Shown here: in pieces, positions 43,872 to 53,013 of the stretch
How the letters are laid out: the number at the start of each line of letters is the position of its first letter
Position numbering within the stretch: position 1 is the stretch's first letter
Assembly (NCBI RefSeq): GCF_040782645.1
Contig: NZ_CP160403.1
Span: forward strand, 8,715,001 to 8,779,000
DNA length: 64,000 nucleotides
DNA from: Streptomyces sp. HUAS ZL42
GTDB lineage: Bacteria; Actinomycetota; Actinomycetes; Streptomycetales; Streptomycetaceae
Direction: 5' to 3'
The notes under the pieces: model-generated
Databases searched by the model: none
What the model was told of the DNA's origin: nothing
The model's input: the letters and a program-made list of their open reading frames with translations, nothing else
Translations under genes and position numbers: made by a program

Positions 43872-46376
43872 TCAGCGGATCCGCTCGTTGTCCGGGTCGA
43901 ACGGGGGCGTGGCGTCGTTGCCGATCACGGTCACGGGGTAGAGCTCCTCCATGTAGGAGACCGCGAGCTCGTTGCCGATCCGCGCCTCCTCGACCGGCAG
44001 GTAGGCCAGCAGCAGGTGCTTGCCCAGCGAGGGGGCCGAGCCGGCGGTGGTGACGTACGGGTGGTGCCCGTGCCCGTCGACGAGCGATTCGCCGGAGCGG
44101 GTCAGGATCGGCTCGCCACCGAGCATGTACCGCTTCACCCCGGACGCCGACGTGTGGTCGTCCACGGCCAGCGTGCACAGCACCGCCGCGGGCTCACCGG
44201 CGCGCTGCGCCAGGTAGGCCTCCTTGCCGATGAAGTCGGCGCCCTTCACCTTCGGCCGCTGCATGCCGGCCTCGACGATGGTGCGCTCGCCGTCGAGTTC
44301 GAGGCCGAAGGCCCGGTAGGCCTTCTCGATCCGCCCCGTGGTCACGTAGACGCCGATGCCGACCGGGCGGGCACCCAGGGGAGCACCCGTCGCGAGCAGC
44401 TTGTCCCACACCGCGGCGGCCTGGTCGAAGGACACGTACAACTCCCAGCCGAGCTCGCCGACGTAGGAGATCCGGGAAGCCAGCACGGTGATGCCGTCGA
44501 GGTCGATCTCACGGCAGCTGAGGAACTTGAAGCCCTCGTGGGACACGTCCGCGTCGGTCAGCTGCGACAGGATGTCGCGGGCCCGCGGGCCCCACAGCCC
44601 GATCGTGGAGACCTGATCGGTGTGGTCCACCAGGGACGCGTCGTCGCCCAGCTGGTCGGCGAACCACTTCTTGTCCGCCATGCCGTGCGCGCCGCCGGTG
44701 ACGACCCGGAAGTGGTCCTCACCCAGGCGCATGACGGTGAGGTCGGAGCGGAACCCGCCCTTGCCGTCGAGCACCGGGGTGTAGATCACCTTGCCGACCG
44801 GTACGTCGCACTGCGCGACGCAGGTGCGCTGTACGGCGGCCAGGGCGCCGGGGCCGGTGATGTCGAAGATCGCGAAGGCGGTCAGGTCGATGACGCCCGC
44901 GGCCTCGCGCATCCGCAGGTGCTCGGCGTTGACGATCGGGCTCCACCAGCGCGCGTCCCACTCGTGCTCGCGCGGCATCACACGGTCGCCGTACACCTCG
45001 AGGAGGTCGGCATTGGACTCGTACCACTGCGGCCGCTCCCAGCCGACCGCCTCGAAGAAGACCGCACCGAGCTTCTTCTCCGAGTCGTGCATCGGGGAGA
45101 GCCGCTGCTCGCGGTCGGACTCGTACTGCTCGGCGGGGTGGACGATCCCGTAGGTCTTGATGAACGACTCGGTGGTACGCAGCCGGGTGTGCTCGCGGCG
45201 CATCTGGTGGGGGTAGAACCGGGCGATGTCGCAGTGCGAGATGTCGATCTCGCTGTGGCCCTGGACCATCCACTCCGCGACCGCGCGGCCGACGCCCGGG
45301 CCCTCCTTGATCCACACCGCGGCCGCCGTCCACAGGCCCTTCACCTGGCTCTCACCGATGATGGGGGCGCCGTCGCAGGTCAGAGACAGCAGGCCGTTGA
45401 TCGCGTACCGCATCTCCGCGCCCTCGGCACCCAGCAACTCGGGCATCAGCTCGTAGGCCTGCTCCAGCTGCGGGTCGAAGTCGTCGGAGGTGAACGGCAT
45501 CTCGGTGGGGCTGAGCTTGGCCTGCTCGTTGCTGGGGATGTCCTCCGGCTCGTGCAGGATCGCCCGGTGGGCGTAGGAACCGACCTCCATGTCCGCGCCG
45601 TGCTGACGCTCGTAGCAGAAGGTGTCCATGTCCCGGACGATCGGGAAGTTGATCTCGCCGGGCAGCCCGGACAGCTGCGGGCAGGGGCCGACGGAGATCA
45701 TCTGGTGGACGGCGGGGGTCAGCGGGATGCTGACTCCGGCCATGTCACCGATCTTCGGGCTCCACACGCCACAGGCGATCACGACGTACTCGGCCTCGAT
45801 GTCGCCCTTGTTGGTGCGCACCCGGCGGATCCGGCCGTCCTCGACGTCCAGGCCGACCACCTCGACGTTGGGCACGCTGGTCAGCGCGCCGCTCTCGATG
45901 GCGCCGTCACGCATGATCGTGCCGGCGCGCAGGGAGTCGACGACGCCGACGCTCGGGGTCCAGAAGGCGCCGATGAACTGGTCTTCCTCGATGAACGGCA
46001 CCTTCTCCTTGACGAAGGTGGGAGAGACCAGCTCCGACTCGATGCCCCAGGCCTTGGCGCTGGACATCCGGCGGCGCAGCTCCTCCATGCGCTCCTCGGT
46101 ACGCGCGATCTCGAAGCCGCCGGACTCGGTGAAGACGCCCAGCTCCTTGTACTGCCGCACCGAGTCCAGCGTCAGGTCGGTGATCTCGCGGGAGTGGTCG
46201 ACGGGGAAGATGAAGTTGGAGGCGTGACCGGTCGAGCCACCGGGGTTGGGCAGCGGGCCCTTGTCGATCTGCACGATGTCGCGCCAGCCGAGCCGGGCCA
46301 GGTGGTGGACCAGGCTGTTGCCGACGATGCCGGCGCCGATCACGACGCATTTCGCCTGCGGTGGGACCTCTGCCAT
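43872..46376 (-). CDS. Dimethylglycine oxidase/dehydrogenase-like flavoprotein with GcvT folate domain
   Basis: 834-residue two-domain protein. The N-terminal FAD amine-oxidase domain starts CVVIGAGIVGNSLVHHLARLG and has GGSTGHASNF, with H51 in the place of the histidine that covalently binds FAD in dimethylglycine oxidase. The C-terminal half is a GcvT-like folate-binding domain (AVGWERPQWYES; GYVGELGWELYV-like SYVGELGWELYVSF; GRIEKAYRAFGLELDG). It would convert dimethylglycine to sarcosine while loading methylene on tetrahydrofolate. Start at MAEVPPQAK (46376), with GAGGGAGG 6 bp upstream. Electron acceptor may be O2 or the ETF encoded downstream; the operon with etfBA favours ETF. Confidence 0.88.
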   Translation of the reverse strand: MAEVPPQAKCVVIGAGIVGNSLVHHLARLGWRDIVQIDKGPLPNPGGSTGHASNFIFPVDHSREITDLTLDSVRQYKELGVFTESGGFEIARTEERMEELRRRMSSAKAWGIESELVSPTFVKEKVPFIEEDQFIGAFWTPSVGVVDSLRAGTIMRDGAIESGALTSVPNVEVVGLDVEDGRIRRVRTNKGDIEAEYVVIACGVWSPKIGDMAGVSIPLTPAVHQMISVGPCPQLSGLPGEINFPIVRDMDTFCYERQHGADMEVGSYAHRAILHEPEDIPSNEQAKLSPTEMPFTSDDFDPQLEQAYELMPELLGAEGAEMRYAINGLLSLTCDGAPIIGESQVKGLWTAAAVWIKEGPGVGRAVAEWMVQGHSEIDISHCDIARFYPHQMRREHTRLRTTESFIKTYGIVHPAEQYESDREQRLSPMHDSEKKLGAVFFEAVGWERPQWYESNADLLEVYGDRVMPREHEWDARWWSPIVNAEHLRMREAAGVIDLTAFAIFDITGPGALAAVQRTCVAQCDVPVGKVIYTPVLDGKGGFRSDLTVMRLGEDHFRVVTGGAHGMADKKWFADQLGDDASLVDHTDQVSTIGLWGPRARDILSQLTDADVSHEGFKFLSCREIDLDGITVLASRISYVGELGWELYVSFDQAAAVWDKLLATGAPLGARPVGIGVYVTTGRIEKAYRAFGLELDGERTIVEAGMQRPKVKGADFIGKEAYLAQRAGEPAAVLCTLAVDDHTSASGVKRYMLGGEPILTRSGESLVDGHGHHPYVTTAGSAPSLGKHLLLAYLPVEEARIGNELAVSYMEELYPVTVIGNDATPPFDPDNERIR

Positions 46377-46400
46377 GTCGGCCTCCCTCAAGGTGACACC

Positions 46401-46418
46401 CAATTGATATACCAGTTG
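46401..46418. promoter_or_regulatory. Candidate GntR operator before dmgO-like gene
   Basis: CAATTGATATACCAGTTG, palindromic at its ends, contains ATATACCAGTTG that recurs as ATATATCAGTTG at 46522. On the minus strand it follows a promoter with TTGACC (46453-46448) and CATAGC (46431-46426), so a bound protein would block elongation or initiation. Confidence 0.6.
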
Positions 46419-46507
46419 TAGGCACGCTATGTGACAGTCCGCTCGATGGTCAAGGGTCCGTTCGCCGAACCCTTGCCTCGCAGGCAGGGGGAGAGGCTCG
46501 GTGGACC

Positions 46508-46536
46508 TTGACAGGGATCTTATATATCAGTTGGAT
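46508..46536 (+). promoter_or_regulatory. folD promoter with embedded GntR-type site
   Basis: -35 TTGACA (46508-46513), 17-bp spacer, -10-like TTGGAT (46531-46536). The spacer carries ATATATCAG, whose reverse complement CTGATATAT matches the palindrome before gntR. Strong case for repression by the GntR protein. Confidence 0.65.
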
Positions 46537-46676
46537 GTTAATCGCCGATGAGAGTGACGTGCCCGAACTCGCCCACACCCGGCACCACCCGTGCGCATCG
46601 GCTAGTTCGATCCGACCATGACCCGCCTCGGTGGCCGGCGCACAGGACCGACCCGATGGGAAAAGGAGCACTGCCG

Positions 46677-47537
46677 GTGAACGCACAGCTGCTCGACGGC
46701 AAGGCGACCGCCGCCGCCATCCGCCGCGAACTCGCCGAACGCGTGACCAAGCTGACCGATGCCGTCGGCCGCCCGCCAGGGCTCGGCACCGTCCTCGTCG
46801 GCGACGACCCCGGCAGTCACGCCTACGTCGCAGGCAAGCACCGGGACTGCGCACAGGTGGGCATCGCCTCGCTGCGCCGGGAACTGCCCGCCGACGCCAC
46901 CCAGCAGCAGGTCGAGGACGTCATCGACGAGCTCAACGCCGACCCGGCCTGCACCGGCTACATAGTCCAGCTCCCACTCCCGCGCCACCTGGACACCAAC
47001 GCCGTCCTGGAACGCGTGGACCCGGCCAAGGACGCCGACGGCCTGCACCCTGTCAACCTCGGCCGGCTGGCCCTGGGCGTCGAGGCGCCGCTGCCGTGCA
47101 CCCCGCGCGGCATCGTCGAACTGCTCCGCCGTCACGACGTGCCCCTCGCCGGCGCGCGGGTGTGTGTGATCGGCCGGGGCGTCACGGTCGGCCGCCCCAT
47201 CGGCCTCCTCCTCACCCGCCGCTCCGAGAACGCCACCGTCACCTTGTGCCACACCGGCACCAAGGGCCTGGCCTGGCACGTACGCGAGGCGGAGATCGTC
47301 ATCGTGGCCGCCGGCTCGCCCGGGCTGATCACCAAGGACATGCTGCGCCCGGGCGCGGCGGTCCTGGACGTCGGCATCACCCGCACCGACCAGGGGCTGG
47401 TCGGCGATGTGCATCCGGAGGCCGAGCAGGTCGCCGGATGGCTCGCGCCGATGCCCGGTGGCGTGGGCCCCATGACCCGGGCCATGTTGCTGGCCAACGT
47501 CGTCGAGGCCGCCGAGAGGAACGCGAACGCCGCATGA
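46677..47537 (+). CDS. folD: Methylene-THF dehydrogenase/methenyl-THF cyclohydrolase
   Basis: 286-residue FolD. Signatures [45 protein letters not shown] and [20 protein letters not shown]. Converts methylene-THF from dimethylglycine and sarcosine oxidation to formyl-THF, the substrate of PurU encoded at 50011. GTG at 46677 has AAAGGAG upstream; ATG 46656 is less likely. Probably a cluster-specific paralogue of the housekeeping enzyme. Confidence 0.92.
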   Translation: MNAQLLDGKATAAAIRRELAERVTKLTDAVGRPPGLGTVLVGDDPGSHAYVAGKHRDCAQVGIASLRRELPADATQQQVEDVIDELNADPACTGYIVQLPLPRHLDTNAVLERVDPAKDADGLHPVNLGRLALGVEAPLPCTPRGIVELLRRHDVPLAGARVCVIGRGVTVGRPIGLLLTRRSENATVTLCHTGTKGLAWHVREAEIVIVAAGSPGLITKDMLRPGAAVLDVGITRTDQGLVGDVHPEAEQVAGWLAPMPGGVGPMTRAMLLANVVEAAERNANAA

Positions 47538-47676
47538 CCGCTTGAGGCTCCAAGTACCCGTAATATCCGCACCTTTCAGAAGACTGAGACGTCCGATGAG
47601 CCCCCGCACACCCGGCGCCGAGCTCCCCGATCACGCCGACTGCCCGTGGCGCACGCCGGGGCCGAGGCGGTCGTAC

Positions 47677-47690
47677 GTTTCGCCACATGC
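47677..47690. promoter_or_regulatory. Degenerate IclR-type site before ferredoxin copy 2
   Basis: GTTTCGCCACATGC aligns with GTTTCGCTATACGC before ferredoxin copy 1, and both are followed by an AGGTG-type ribosome site and TGATGATTCCC. The site seems to be decaying. Nothing else is seen in 47538-47705. Confidence 0.35.
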
Positions 47691-47705
47691 ATCAAGGTGG
47701 TCCTG

Positions 47706-48083
47706 ATGATTCCCGTGTGCCCTCTCGCCGATCTGCCGCAAGGCGAGGCTTTCCGGCTCGAGTGCGACCCGCCCGTCGCCGTGTTCCACACCGAGGACGG
47801 CGAGCTCTACGCGATCGACGACACGTGCACTCACCAGGACGCCTCGCTCTCCGACGGCTGGCTCGAGGGGTGCGAGGTCGAATGCCCGCTGCACGCTTCG
47901 AAGTTCGATCTGCGCACCGGCGGTGTGGACGCCCCGCCGGCCCGGCTGCCCGTGCGCACCCACCACGTCGTGGTCGAGGACGGCATGATCCACGTCGAGC
48001 TCGCCGACGCCGCGCCGAACCTCCCGCCCTCCGGCGCCGTCACACGGCTCGAAGGAGGCACGGCCACGGGAGGAGCCACATGA
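47706..48083 (+). CDS. Rieske [2Fe-2S] ferredoxin (copy 2)
   Basis: 125-residue paralogue of the ferredoxin at 24981, with all cluster ligands kept: CTHQDASLSDGW and CPLHASKF. Start at MIPVCPLADLPQGE with AAGGTGG upstream. Its stop overlaps the next gene's ATG (ATGA), as copy 1 overlaps its reductase gene, but here the next gene is a reductase-start relic fused to folP. It may pair with the reductase at 56410 and the oxygenase at 55040. Confidence 0.88.
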   Translation: MIPVCPLADLPQGEAFRLECDPPVAVFHTEDGELYAIDDTCTHQDASLSDGWLEGCEVECPLHASKFDLRTGGVDAPPARLPVRTHHVVVEDGMIHVELADAAPNLPPSGAVTRLEGGTATGGAT

Positions 48084-49114
48084 GGAGCATGACGGTCGCC
48101 GGAGCCCCGTCGGCCGGATCGTCGGCGGCAGCCGGCGGCAACAGCGGCGCAGACGGCGGGATGCCTGTGACCGCCCCACTTCACGCCACCACCGCACCGC
48201 GGCGCCCGGGAACACCGGAACTCCATCCGTACGGGCTTCCGCAGCCGGGCCGGACGCTGGTCATGGGCGTTGTGAACGTCACCCCGGACTCGTTCTCGGA
48301 CGGCGGGCGGTCGTTCGCGCCGGAAGCGGCGGTCGCGCACGGACTCGCGCTGTTCGAGCAGGGCGCGGACGTCGTGGACGTGGGCGGCGAGTCGACGCGC
48401 CCCGGGGCCGTACGCCCGCCGGTCGAGGAGGAGTTGCGGCGTGTCCTGCCCGTCGTCCGGGAACTCGCCGCGGCCGGCGGGACCGTCAGCGTCGACACCA
48501 TGCGGGCCGAGGTCGCCGCCCGCGCTCTGGACGCCGGTGCACGGCTGATCAACGACGTCTCGGGCGGCCTTGCAGACGCCGCGATGCTGCCGCTGATGGC
48601 CCGAGCCGACGCGCCGTACGTGATGATGCACTGGCGCGGACACGCCGCCGGCATGCAGGCGAACACTGTCTACGGCGACGTCGTCACCGACGTCGTCGAG
48701 GAGCTGCGCCGGAGGATCGAGGCCGCCCTGCGGGCGGGGATCGCGCCCGACCGTCTGATCATCGACCCCGGGCTGGGCTTCGCCAAAACAGCCGAACACA
48801 ACTGGGAACTGCTGGGCCGTCTCGGGGAGGTAGCCGCCCTGGGCCGTCCCCTCCTCGTGGGCGCGTCACGCAAGTCGTTCCTGGGTCACCTGCTGGCCGA
48901 CCCGGCGACGGGACAGCCCCGCCCGGCGCCCTTGCGGGACGCCGCGACCACCGCCATATCCGTTCTCGCCGCGGCTCAGGGTGTCTGGTGTCTGCGCGTG
49001 CACGACGTGGCCTCGACGCTCGACGCGGTACGGGTGACCGCCCGCTGGGGTGCCGAGGCGGACGCGTCGGCGCGGGAGCAGCGGATGCAGCCGGGGGAGG
49101 CTCAGCCCAGGTAG
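48080..49114 (+). CDS. folP: Dihydropteroate synthase with N-terminal ferredoxin-reductase relic
   Basis: 344-residue frame. From about residue 53 it is a complete dihydropteroate synthase: MGVVNVTPDSFSDGG, DVVDVGGESTRPGA, SVDTMRAEVA, LINDVSGG, IIDPGLGFAKTAEHNWELL, LLVGASRKSFLG. This enzyme joins pABA and the pterin in folate synthesis and could raise folate supply for C1 flux. The first 20 codons, MRSMTVAGAPSAGSSAAAGG, align with the start of the reductase at 56410 ([20 protein letters not shown]), so the reductase 5' end has been fused or left in front of folP. An internal ATG at 48161 could start a normal-length enzyme. Ends 13 bp inside the convergent iclR copy 2. Confidence 0.85.
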   Translation: MRSMTVAGAPSAGSSAAAGGNSGADGGMPVTAPLHATTAPRRPGTPELHPYGLPQPGRTLVMGVVNVTPDSFSDGGRSFAPEAAVAHGLALFEQGADVVDVGGESTRPGAVRPPVEEELRRVLPVVRELAAAGGTVSVDTMRAEVAARALDAGARLINDVSGGLADAAMLPLMARADAPYVMMHWRGHAAGMQANTVYGDVVTDVVEELRRRIEAALRAGIAPDRLIIDPGLGFAKTAEHNWELLGRLGEVAALGRPLLVGASRKSFLGHLLADPATGQPRPAPLRDAATTAISVLAAAQGVWCLRVHDVASTLDAVRVTARWGAEADASAREQRMQPGEAQPR

Positions 49115-49899
49115 CCCATCCGGTGGCTGATCTCCTCCGCGCCCTTGAGCAGCACGGGTGCGAGCTCGTGCATGCGCTCCTCGGTGAAGCGGTACGCGGG
49201 ACCGGAGGCGCTGAGGGCGGCGACGACCTCGCCGTCGCGGGACCGGATCGGGGCTGCCATCGCGTGCAGTCCGATCTCGAGTTCCTCCAGCGTCACCGCG
49301 TACCCGCGCTGCCGTGCCTCGGCGAGATCCTTCTCCAGCTTCGTCCTGGCGGTCAGGGTACGGGGCGTCAGCTTCTGCGTCCCCGACGCCGCGAGCACGT
49401 CGGCGCGCTCCTTCTCCGAGAGGTGGGCCAGGAGGATCTTGCCGCTGGACGTGGCGTGCACCGGCGTCAGCTGCCCGACCCAGTTGTGCGTGCCGATCGC
49501 GCCCGGGCCGCGCACCTGGTAGAGGTTGACCGCGTAATGCTCCTGCAGGACCGCGATGTTGACGGTCTCGCCGATCTCCTCGGAGAGCCGCTCGCACACC
49601 GGTCGGCCCTGCTGGGTGATGTCGAGACGGCCGGTGACCGCGCCGGCCAGGCGCACGATCCCGAAGCCGAGCCGGTACTTGCCCCGTTCGGTCGCCTGCT
49701 CGACCAGACCGCGCGCCTCCAGGGCGCCCAGCAGGCGGAACGCGGTCGACTTGTGGACGTCGATCTCGGCGGCGCACTCGCTGACCCCCGCCTCGCCGCG
49801 CTGGGCGAGGATTTCCAGGACACTGACGGCACGGTCAACGGACTGCACCCCGTTCGCCGCGGGGCCCGTTGTCTCGCTATCTGCCGTGTGGTTGCTCAT
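49102..49899 (-). CDS. IclR-family regulator (copy 2)
   Basis: 265-residue IclR protein, same length as copy 1 and nearly collinear: [84 protein letters not shown] 49899 follows directly after the operator-like CGCGTATAGTTGCGC (minus strand). An upstream frame extension to 49977 is rejected because it crosses that site. Convergent 13-bp overlap with folP. Confidence 0.92.
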   Translation of the reverse strand: MSNHTADSETTGPAANGVQSVDRAVSVLEILAQRGEAGVSECAAEIDVHKSTAFRLLGALEARGLVEQATERGKYRLGFGIVRLAGAVTGRLDITQQGRPVCERLSEEIGETVNIAVLQEHYAVNLYQVRGPGAIGTHNWVGQLTPVHATSSGKILLAHLSEKERADVLAASGTQKLTPRTLTARTKLEKDLAEARQRGYAVTLEELEIGLHAMAAPIRSRDGEVVAALSASGPAYRFTEERMHELAPVLLKGAEEISHRMGYLG

Positions 49900-49900
49900 G

Positions 49901-49915
49901 GCGCAACTATACGCG
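49901..49915. promoter_or_regulatory. IclR-type operator at the iclR copy 2 start
   Basis: GCGCAACTATACGCG, immediately before the start codon, matching the site at 28587-28602 before iclR copy 1. Autoregulatory position. Confidence 0.65.
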
Positions 49916-50010
49916 GGCGTGGATGTGCTGCGAGAGGCCACAGTACCTGGGCAGGGGGCCGGTTGGGCACTTGACACCGCCTGGCCCCGTGCGCTGTGAC
50001 CGCATGTTCG

Positions 50011-50883
50011 TCAGCGGAAGACGACCGTGCACCTGCCGTTGACCAGTACACGGCTCTCGCTGTGCCACTCCACGGCGCGGGCGAGGACCCGGGCCTCGAC
50101 ATCGCGGCCGATGGTGACCAGGTCGTCCGGGCCCCGCGAGTGGTCCACGCGGACGACGTCCTGTTCGATGATCGGGCCTTCGTCGAGGTCGGAGGTGACG
50201 TAGTGCGCCGTGGCCCCGACGAGTTTGACACCGCGGTGGTGTGCCTGGACGTACGGCCGGGCCCCCTTGAAGCTCGGCAGGAAGGAGTGGTGGATGTTGA
50301 TGGCCCGGCCGTCGAGTTGCTTGCACAGATCGTCGGAGAGGATCTGCATGTAGCGGGCGAGTACCACGAGGTCGATGTCGAGCTCGTTGACGAGAGAGAG
50401 CAGTCGCGCCTCTGCCTCCCCCTTGTTCTCCCGGGTCACCGGGATGTGGTGGAAGGGGATGCCGTAGTTCTGTGCCAGTGGCTCGAAGTCGCGGTGGTTC
50501 GAGACGATCGCCGGGATCTCGATGTTGAGCGAGCCCGTGGACTTGCGGAAGAGCAGGTCGTTCAGGCAGTGGCCGAACTTCGACACCATGATCAGCGTGC
50601 GGGTCGGGGTCGAGGCGTCGTGCAGCTGCCAGGTGATCCGGTACGACTCGGCGACCGAGGTGAAACCGGTACGCAGCTCCTCCAGTGAAACGGACGGGTC
50701 CGAGACATCGAAGTGCACCCGCATGAAGAAGCGGTTCTGCAGGCGGTCGTCGAATTGCTGGCTCTCCAGGATGTTGCCGGAGTGGCTCACCAGAAAGCTG
50801 GTCACGGCATGGACGAGACCGGCCTGGTCGGGGCACGAAAGAGTGAGGACGAACTCGCGGCCGGGCTGCGGTCGAGGAGACAT
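50011..50883 (-). CDS. purU: Formyltetrahydrofolate deformylase
   Basis: 290-residue PurU. An N-terminal ACT-type domain (LTLSCPDQAGLVHAVTSFL) and C-terminal formyltransferase-like domain with VLARYMQILSDDL, NIHHSFLPSFKGARPY and GATAHYVTSDLDEGPIIEQD (catalytic Asn, His, Asp all present). Releases formate and THF from formyl-THF, recycling THF during betaine catabolism. GTTGCG-type operators stand just upstream. Followed by iclR copy 2. Confidence 0.93.
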   Translation of the reverse strand: MSPRPQPGREFVLTLSCPDQAGLVHAVTSFLVSHSGNILESQQFDDRLQNRFFMRVHFDVSDPSVSLEELRTGFTSVAESYRITWQLHDASTPTRTLIMVSKFGHCLNDLLFRKSTGSLNIEIPAIVSNHRDFEPLAQNYGIPFHHIPVTRENKGEAEARLLSLVNELDIDLVVLARYMQILSDDLCKQLDGRAINIHHSFLPSFKGARPYVQAHHRGVKLVGATAHYVTSDLDEGPIIEQDVVRVDHSRGPDDLVTIGRDVEARVLARAVEWHSESRVLVNGRCTVVFR

Positions 50884-50903
50884 GGGACATCCTCCGAATG
50901 GAG

Positions 50904-51034
50904 CGTATTACGCAACATGACGAGTGATGCGCAACATGCTCCAGTGCGGGTGACCGACTGGTCAAGGGGCGGTGGGCAACTGTTGCCCGGTACTCCATGT
51001 TGCGTGATGTGGATTTAGTTGCGTTGATTGAAAC
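50904..51034. promoter_or_regulatory. Cluster of IclR-type sites upstream of purU
   Basis: Sites: CGTATTACGCAAC (50904-50916), CGAGTGATGCGCAAC (50921-50935), GGGCAACTGTTGCCC (50974-50988, perfect palindrome), GTTGCGTGATG (50999-51009), GTTGCGTTGATTGAAAC (51018-51034). The last matches 13 of 17 positions of GTTGCGTATAGCGAAAC. The proximal pair probably controls purU; the distal ones may have served the decayed iclR copy next to them. Confidence 0.6.
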
Positions 51035-51189
51035 TGGGGATTGCGGTCGTCGTGATCGGCGGTCGTGTCCGAGAAGCCACCGGCAAGTCTCAGGACCGGC
51101 GGTGGTGGCCGAGTCGGGCGGCTGCTCGGCCGCGGCCCGTACCGCGGCAGCGACCTCCGGCAACCGCCGCGCGCGCCCGGCTGGTGCCG

Positions 51190-51400
51190 GGATCGGTGAC
51201 GGTGTGCGTGGCCAGGTTGATGGTCTCCGCGACCTGTGCCGCCGGCTGCTCGGGCGCCGGGCGGCTCTGCTGGGAGAGGTCCAGCCGGACCGCGGCGGCG
51301 CCGGTCAGGCGGATCAGGCCGAGACTGAGACGGTACTTGCCCCGCTCCTCCGTCTGCGCGGTGAGCCCACGCGGCTCCAGGGGTGCATCGGCACCACCAA
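51190..51400 (-). pseudogene. Decayed third iclR copy
   Basis: Minus-strand translation gives PRGLTAQTEERGKYRLSLGL, IRLTGAAAVRLDLSQQSRP and AAQVAETINLAT, clearly the middle of the IclR paralogues ([27 protein letters not shown]). The DNA-binding part upstream and the effector end are unrecognisable or frame-shifted. The surrounding stretch 51035-51740 holds no intact gene. Confidence 0.8.
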
Positions 51401-51741
51401 GGTGATCGGCGCGGGTGTCACCGCGGCGGGCCGGCTGGGGTCCTTTGGGTGGGCCGAGGAGACGCGGGGCCGCACGCCGGCGGAGACCAGTGCCTTGCCC
51501 GGTGGCTCCCTTCGGCCTGCGGTGGCCGGTAGAGCGCCGCGACAGCCTGCCGGGGAGCGGCCTCGGGCGGTCCTGACCGCGCAAGTCCGCCGAACCGGGC
51601 GACGCGCAGCCGGCCGGCCTCTTCGGCGGTCTGCCGGGCCGCATGTCCGGGGGTGTCGGTGGCCGACTTTCAACGGTGGGGCAGGTTCGCTCCGCGAACC
51701 CCTTGACAGTGGTTGTCCGCAGGGATGACAGTTTGGTCGTC

Positions 51742-51777
51742 GTTGCTTATAGCGAAAATAGTTGCTCGATACGCAAC
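51742..51777. promoter_or_regulatory. IclR-type operators before mscR copy 2
   Basis: Tandem sites GTTGCTTATAGCGAAA (51742-51757) and GTTGCTCGATACGCAAC (51761-51777). A TTGACA at about 51696 is a possible -35 element. The leader to the mscR start is about 150 bp. Confidence 0.65.
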
Positions 51778-51927
51778 ATACTCTCGCCGGTCTCGGTCTT
51801 CACCCGGCCCCAGCGAAGTCCATTCCCTCCCCTCGTCGGTCGCTCCGCCGGAGCGACCGCCGTGCCCGCCGCCCAGAACATCCGGCCGAAGCCCGCGCTC
51901 GGCCGTCCCCCAGCGAGGAGATCGACC

Positions 51928-53013
51928 GTGACACACCAGGTACGCGCCGTCGTCGCCCGGAAGAAGGGCGCCCCGGTCTCGGTGGAGACCATCCTGGTGC
52001 CGGACCCCGGCCCCGGTGAGGCGCTGGTGCGGGTGCAGGCCTGCGGCGTCTGCCACACCGACCTGCACTACCGGGAGGGCGGGATCAACGACGAGTTCCC
52101 GTTCCTGCTCGGCCACGAGGCCGCGGGCGTGGTCGAGGCGGTCGGCGAGGGCGTCACCGATGTAGCGCCCGGCGACTTCGTCGTCCTCAACTGGCGCGCG
52201 GTCTGCGGCGAGTGCCGAGCCTGCCGCAAGGGGAAGCCGTGGTACTGCTTCGCCACCCACAACGCCACCCAGCCGATGACGCTTGCTGACGGCACCCCGC
52301 TGTCGCCGGCCCTGGGCATCGGTGCCTTCGCCGAGAAGACCCTGGTCGCCGCCGGTCAGTGCACCAAGGTGGACGCGACCGCCTCGCCCGCCGCGGCAGG
52401 CCTGCTCGGCTGCGGTGTCATGGCCGGCTTCGGCGCCGCGGTCAACACCGGCGGCGTCGGCCGCGGCGACTCGATCGCGGTGATCGGCTGCGGCGGCGTG
52501 GGCATGGCCGCCATCGCGGGTGCCAAAGTCGCAGGCGCCGGACGCATCATCGCCGTCGACGTCGACGAGCGGAAGCTGAAGTGGGCCGAGCAGTTCGGTG
52601 CCACCGACACCGTCGACTCCTCCAAGGCCGACGCCGTGGAGGCGATCCGTGAGCTCACCGGGGGTTTCGGCGCCGACGTCGTCGTGGACGCGGTGGGCCG
52701 TCCCGAGACCTTCAAGCAGGCCTTCTACGCCCGCGACCTGGCCGGCACCGCCGTCCTGGTGGGCGTCCCCACCCCGGAGCTGACCCTCGACCTGCCCCTG
52801 CTGGACGTGTTCGGCCGTGGTGGGGCCCTGAAGTCCTCCTGGTACGGGGACTGCCTGCCCTCCCGGGACTTCCCCGCCCTGATCGACCTCTACCTCCAGG
52901 GCCGCTTCGACCTGGGCGAATTCGTCACCGAGACGATCACCCTGGACGACGTGGAGGCCGCGTTCGCCAAAATGCACCACGGCGAGGTGCTGCGCTCGGT
53001 GGTGGTCCTGTGA
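51928..53013 (+). CDS. mscR: S-(hydroxymethyl)mycothiol dehydrogenase (copy 2)
   Basis: 361-residue paralogue of the enzyme at 23068, same length, with all zinc ligands: [41 protein letters not shown]; Rossmann [15 protein letters not shown] start after GAGGAG. GTGA overlap with the MBL-fold gene repeats the arrangement of copy 1. Two copies in one catabolic region suggest high formaldehyde load or separate regulation. Confidence 0.92.
   Translation: MTHQVRAVVARKKGAPVSVETILVPDPGPGEALVRVQACGVCHTDLHYREGGINDEFPFLLGHEAAGVVEAVGEGVTDVAPGDFVVLNWRAVCGECRACRKGKPWYCFATHNATQPMTLADGTPLSPALGIGAFAEKTLVAAGQCTKVDATASPAAAGLLGCGVMAGFGAAVNTGGVGRGDSIAVIGCGGVGMAAIAGAKVAGAGRIIAVDVDERKLKWAEQFGATDTVDSSKADAVEAIRELTGGFGADVVVDAVGRPETFKQAFYARDLAGTAVLVGVPTPELTLDLPLLDVFGRGGALKSSWYGDCLPSRDFPALIDLYLQGRFDLGEFVTETITLDDVEAAFAKMHHGEVLRSVVVL

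Noticed and set aside
43281-46421. A 1046-codon open frame antisense to the dimethylglycine oxidase gene
   Set aside because: It mirrors third-position GC of the real gene, has runs of Val/Asp/Leu/His without any known domain, and covers two annotated genes. It is an artefact of high-GC codon use.
49900-49977. Upstream extension of iclR copy 2
   Set aside because: It would place the operator-like CGCGTATAGTTGCGC inside the coding region, and copy 1 has the same length and start as the shorter version.
49972-50000. TTGACA on the plus strand at 49972 as a promoter
   Set aside because: There is no rightward gene downstream; the flanking genes are leftward.
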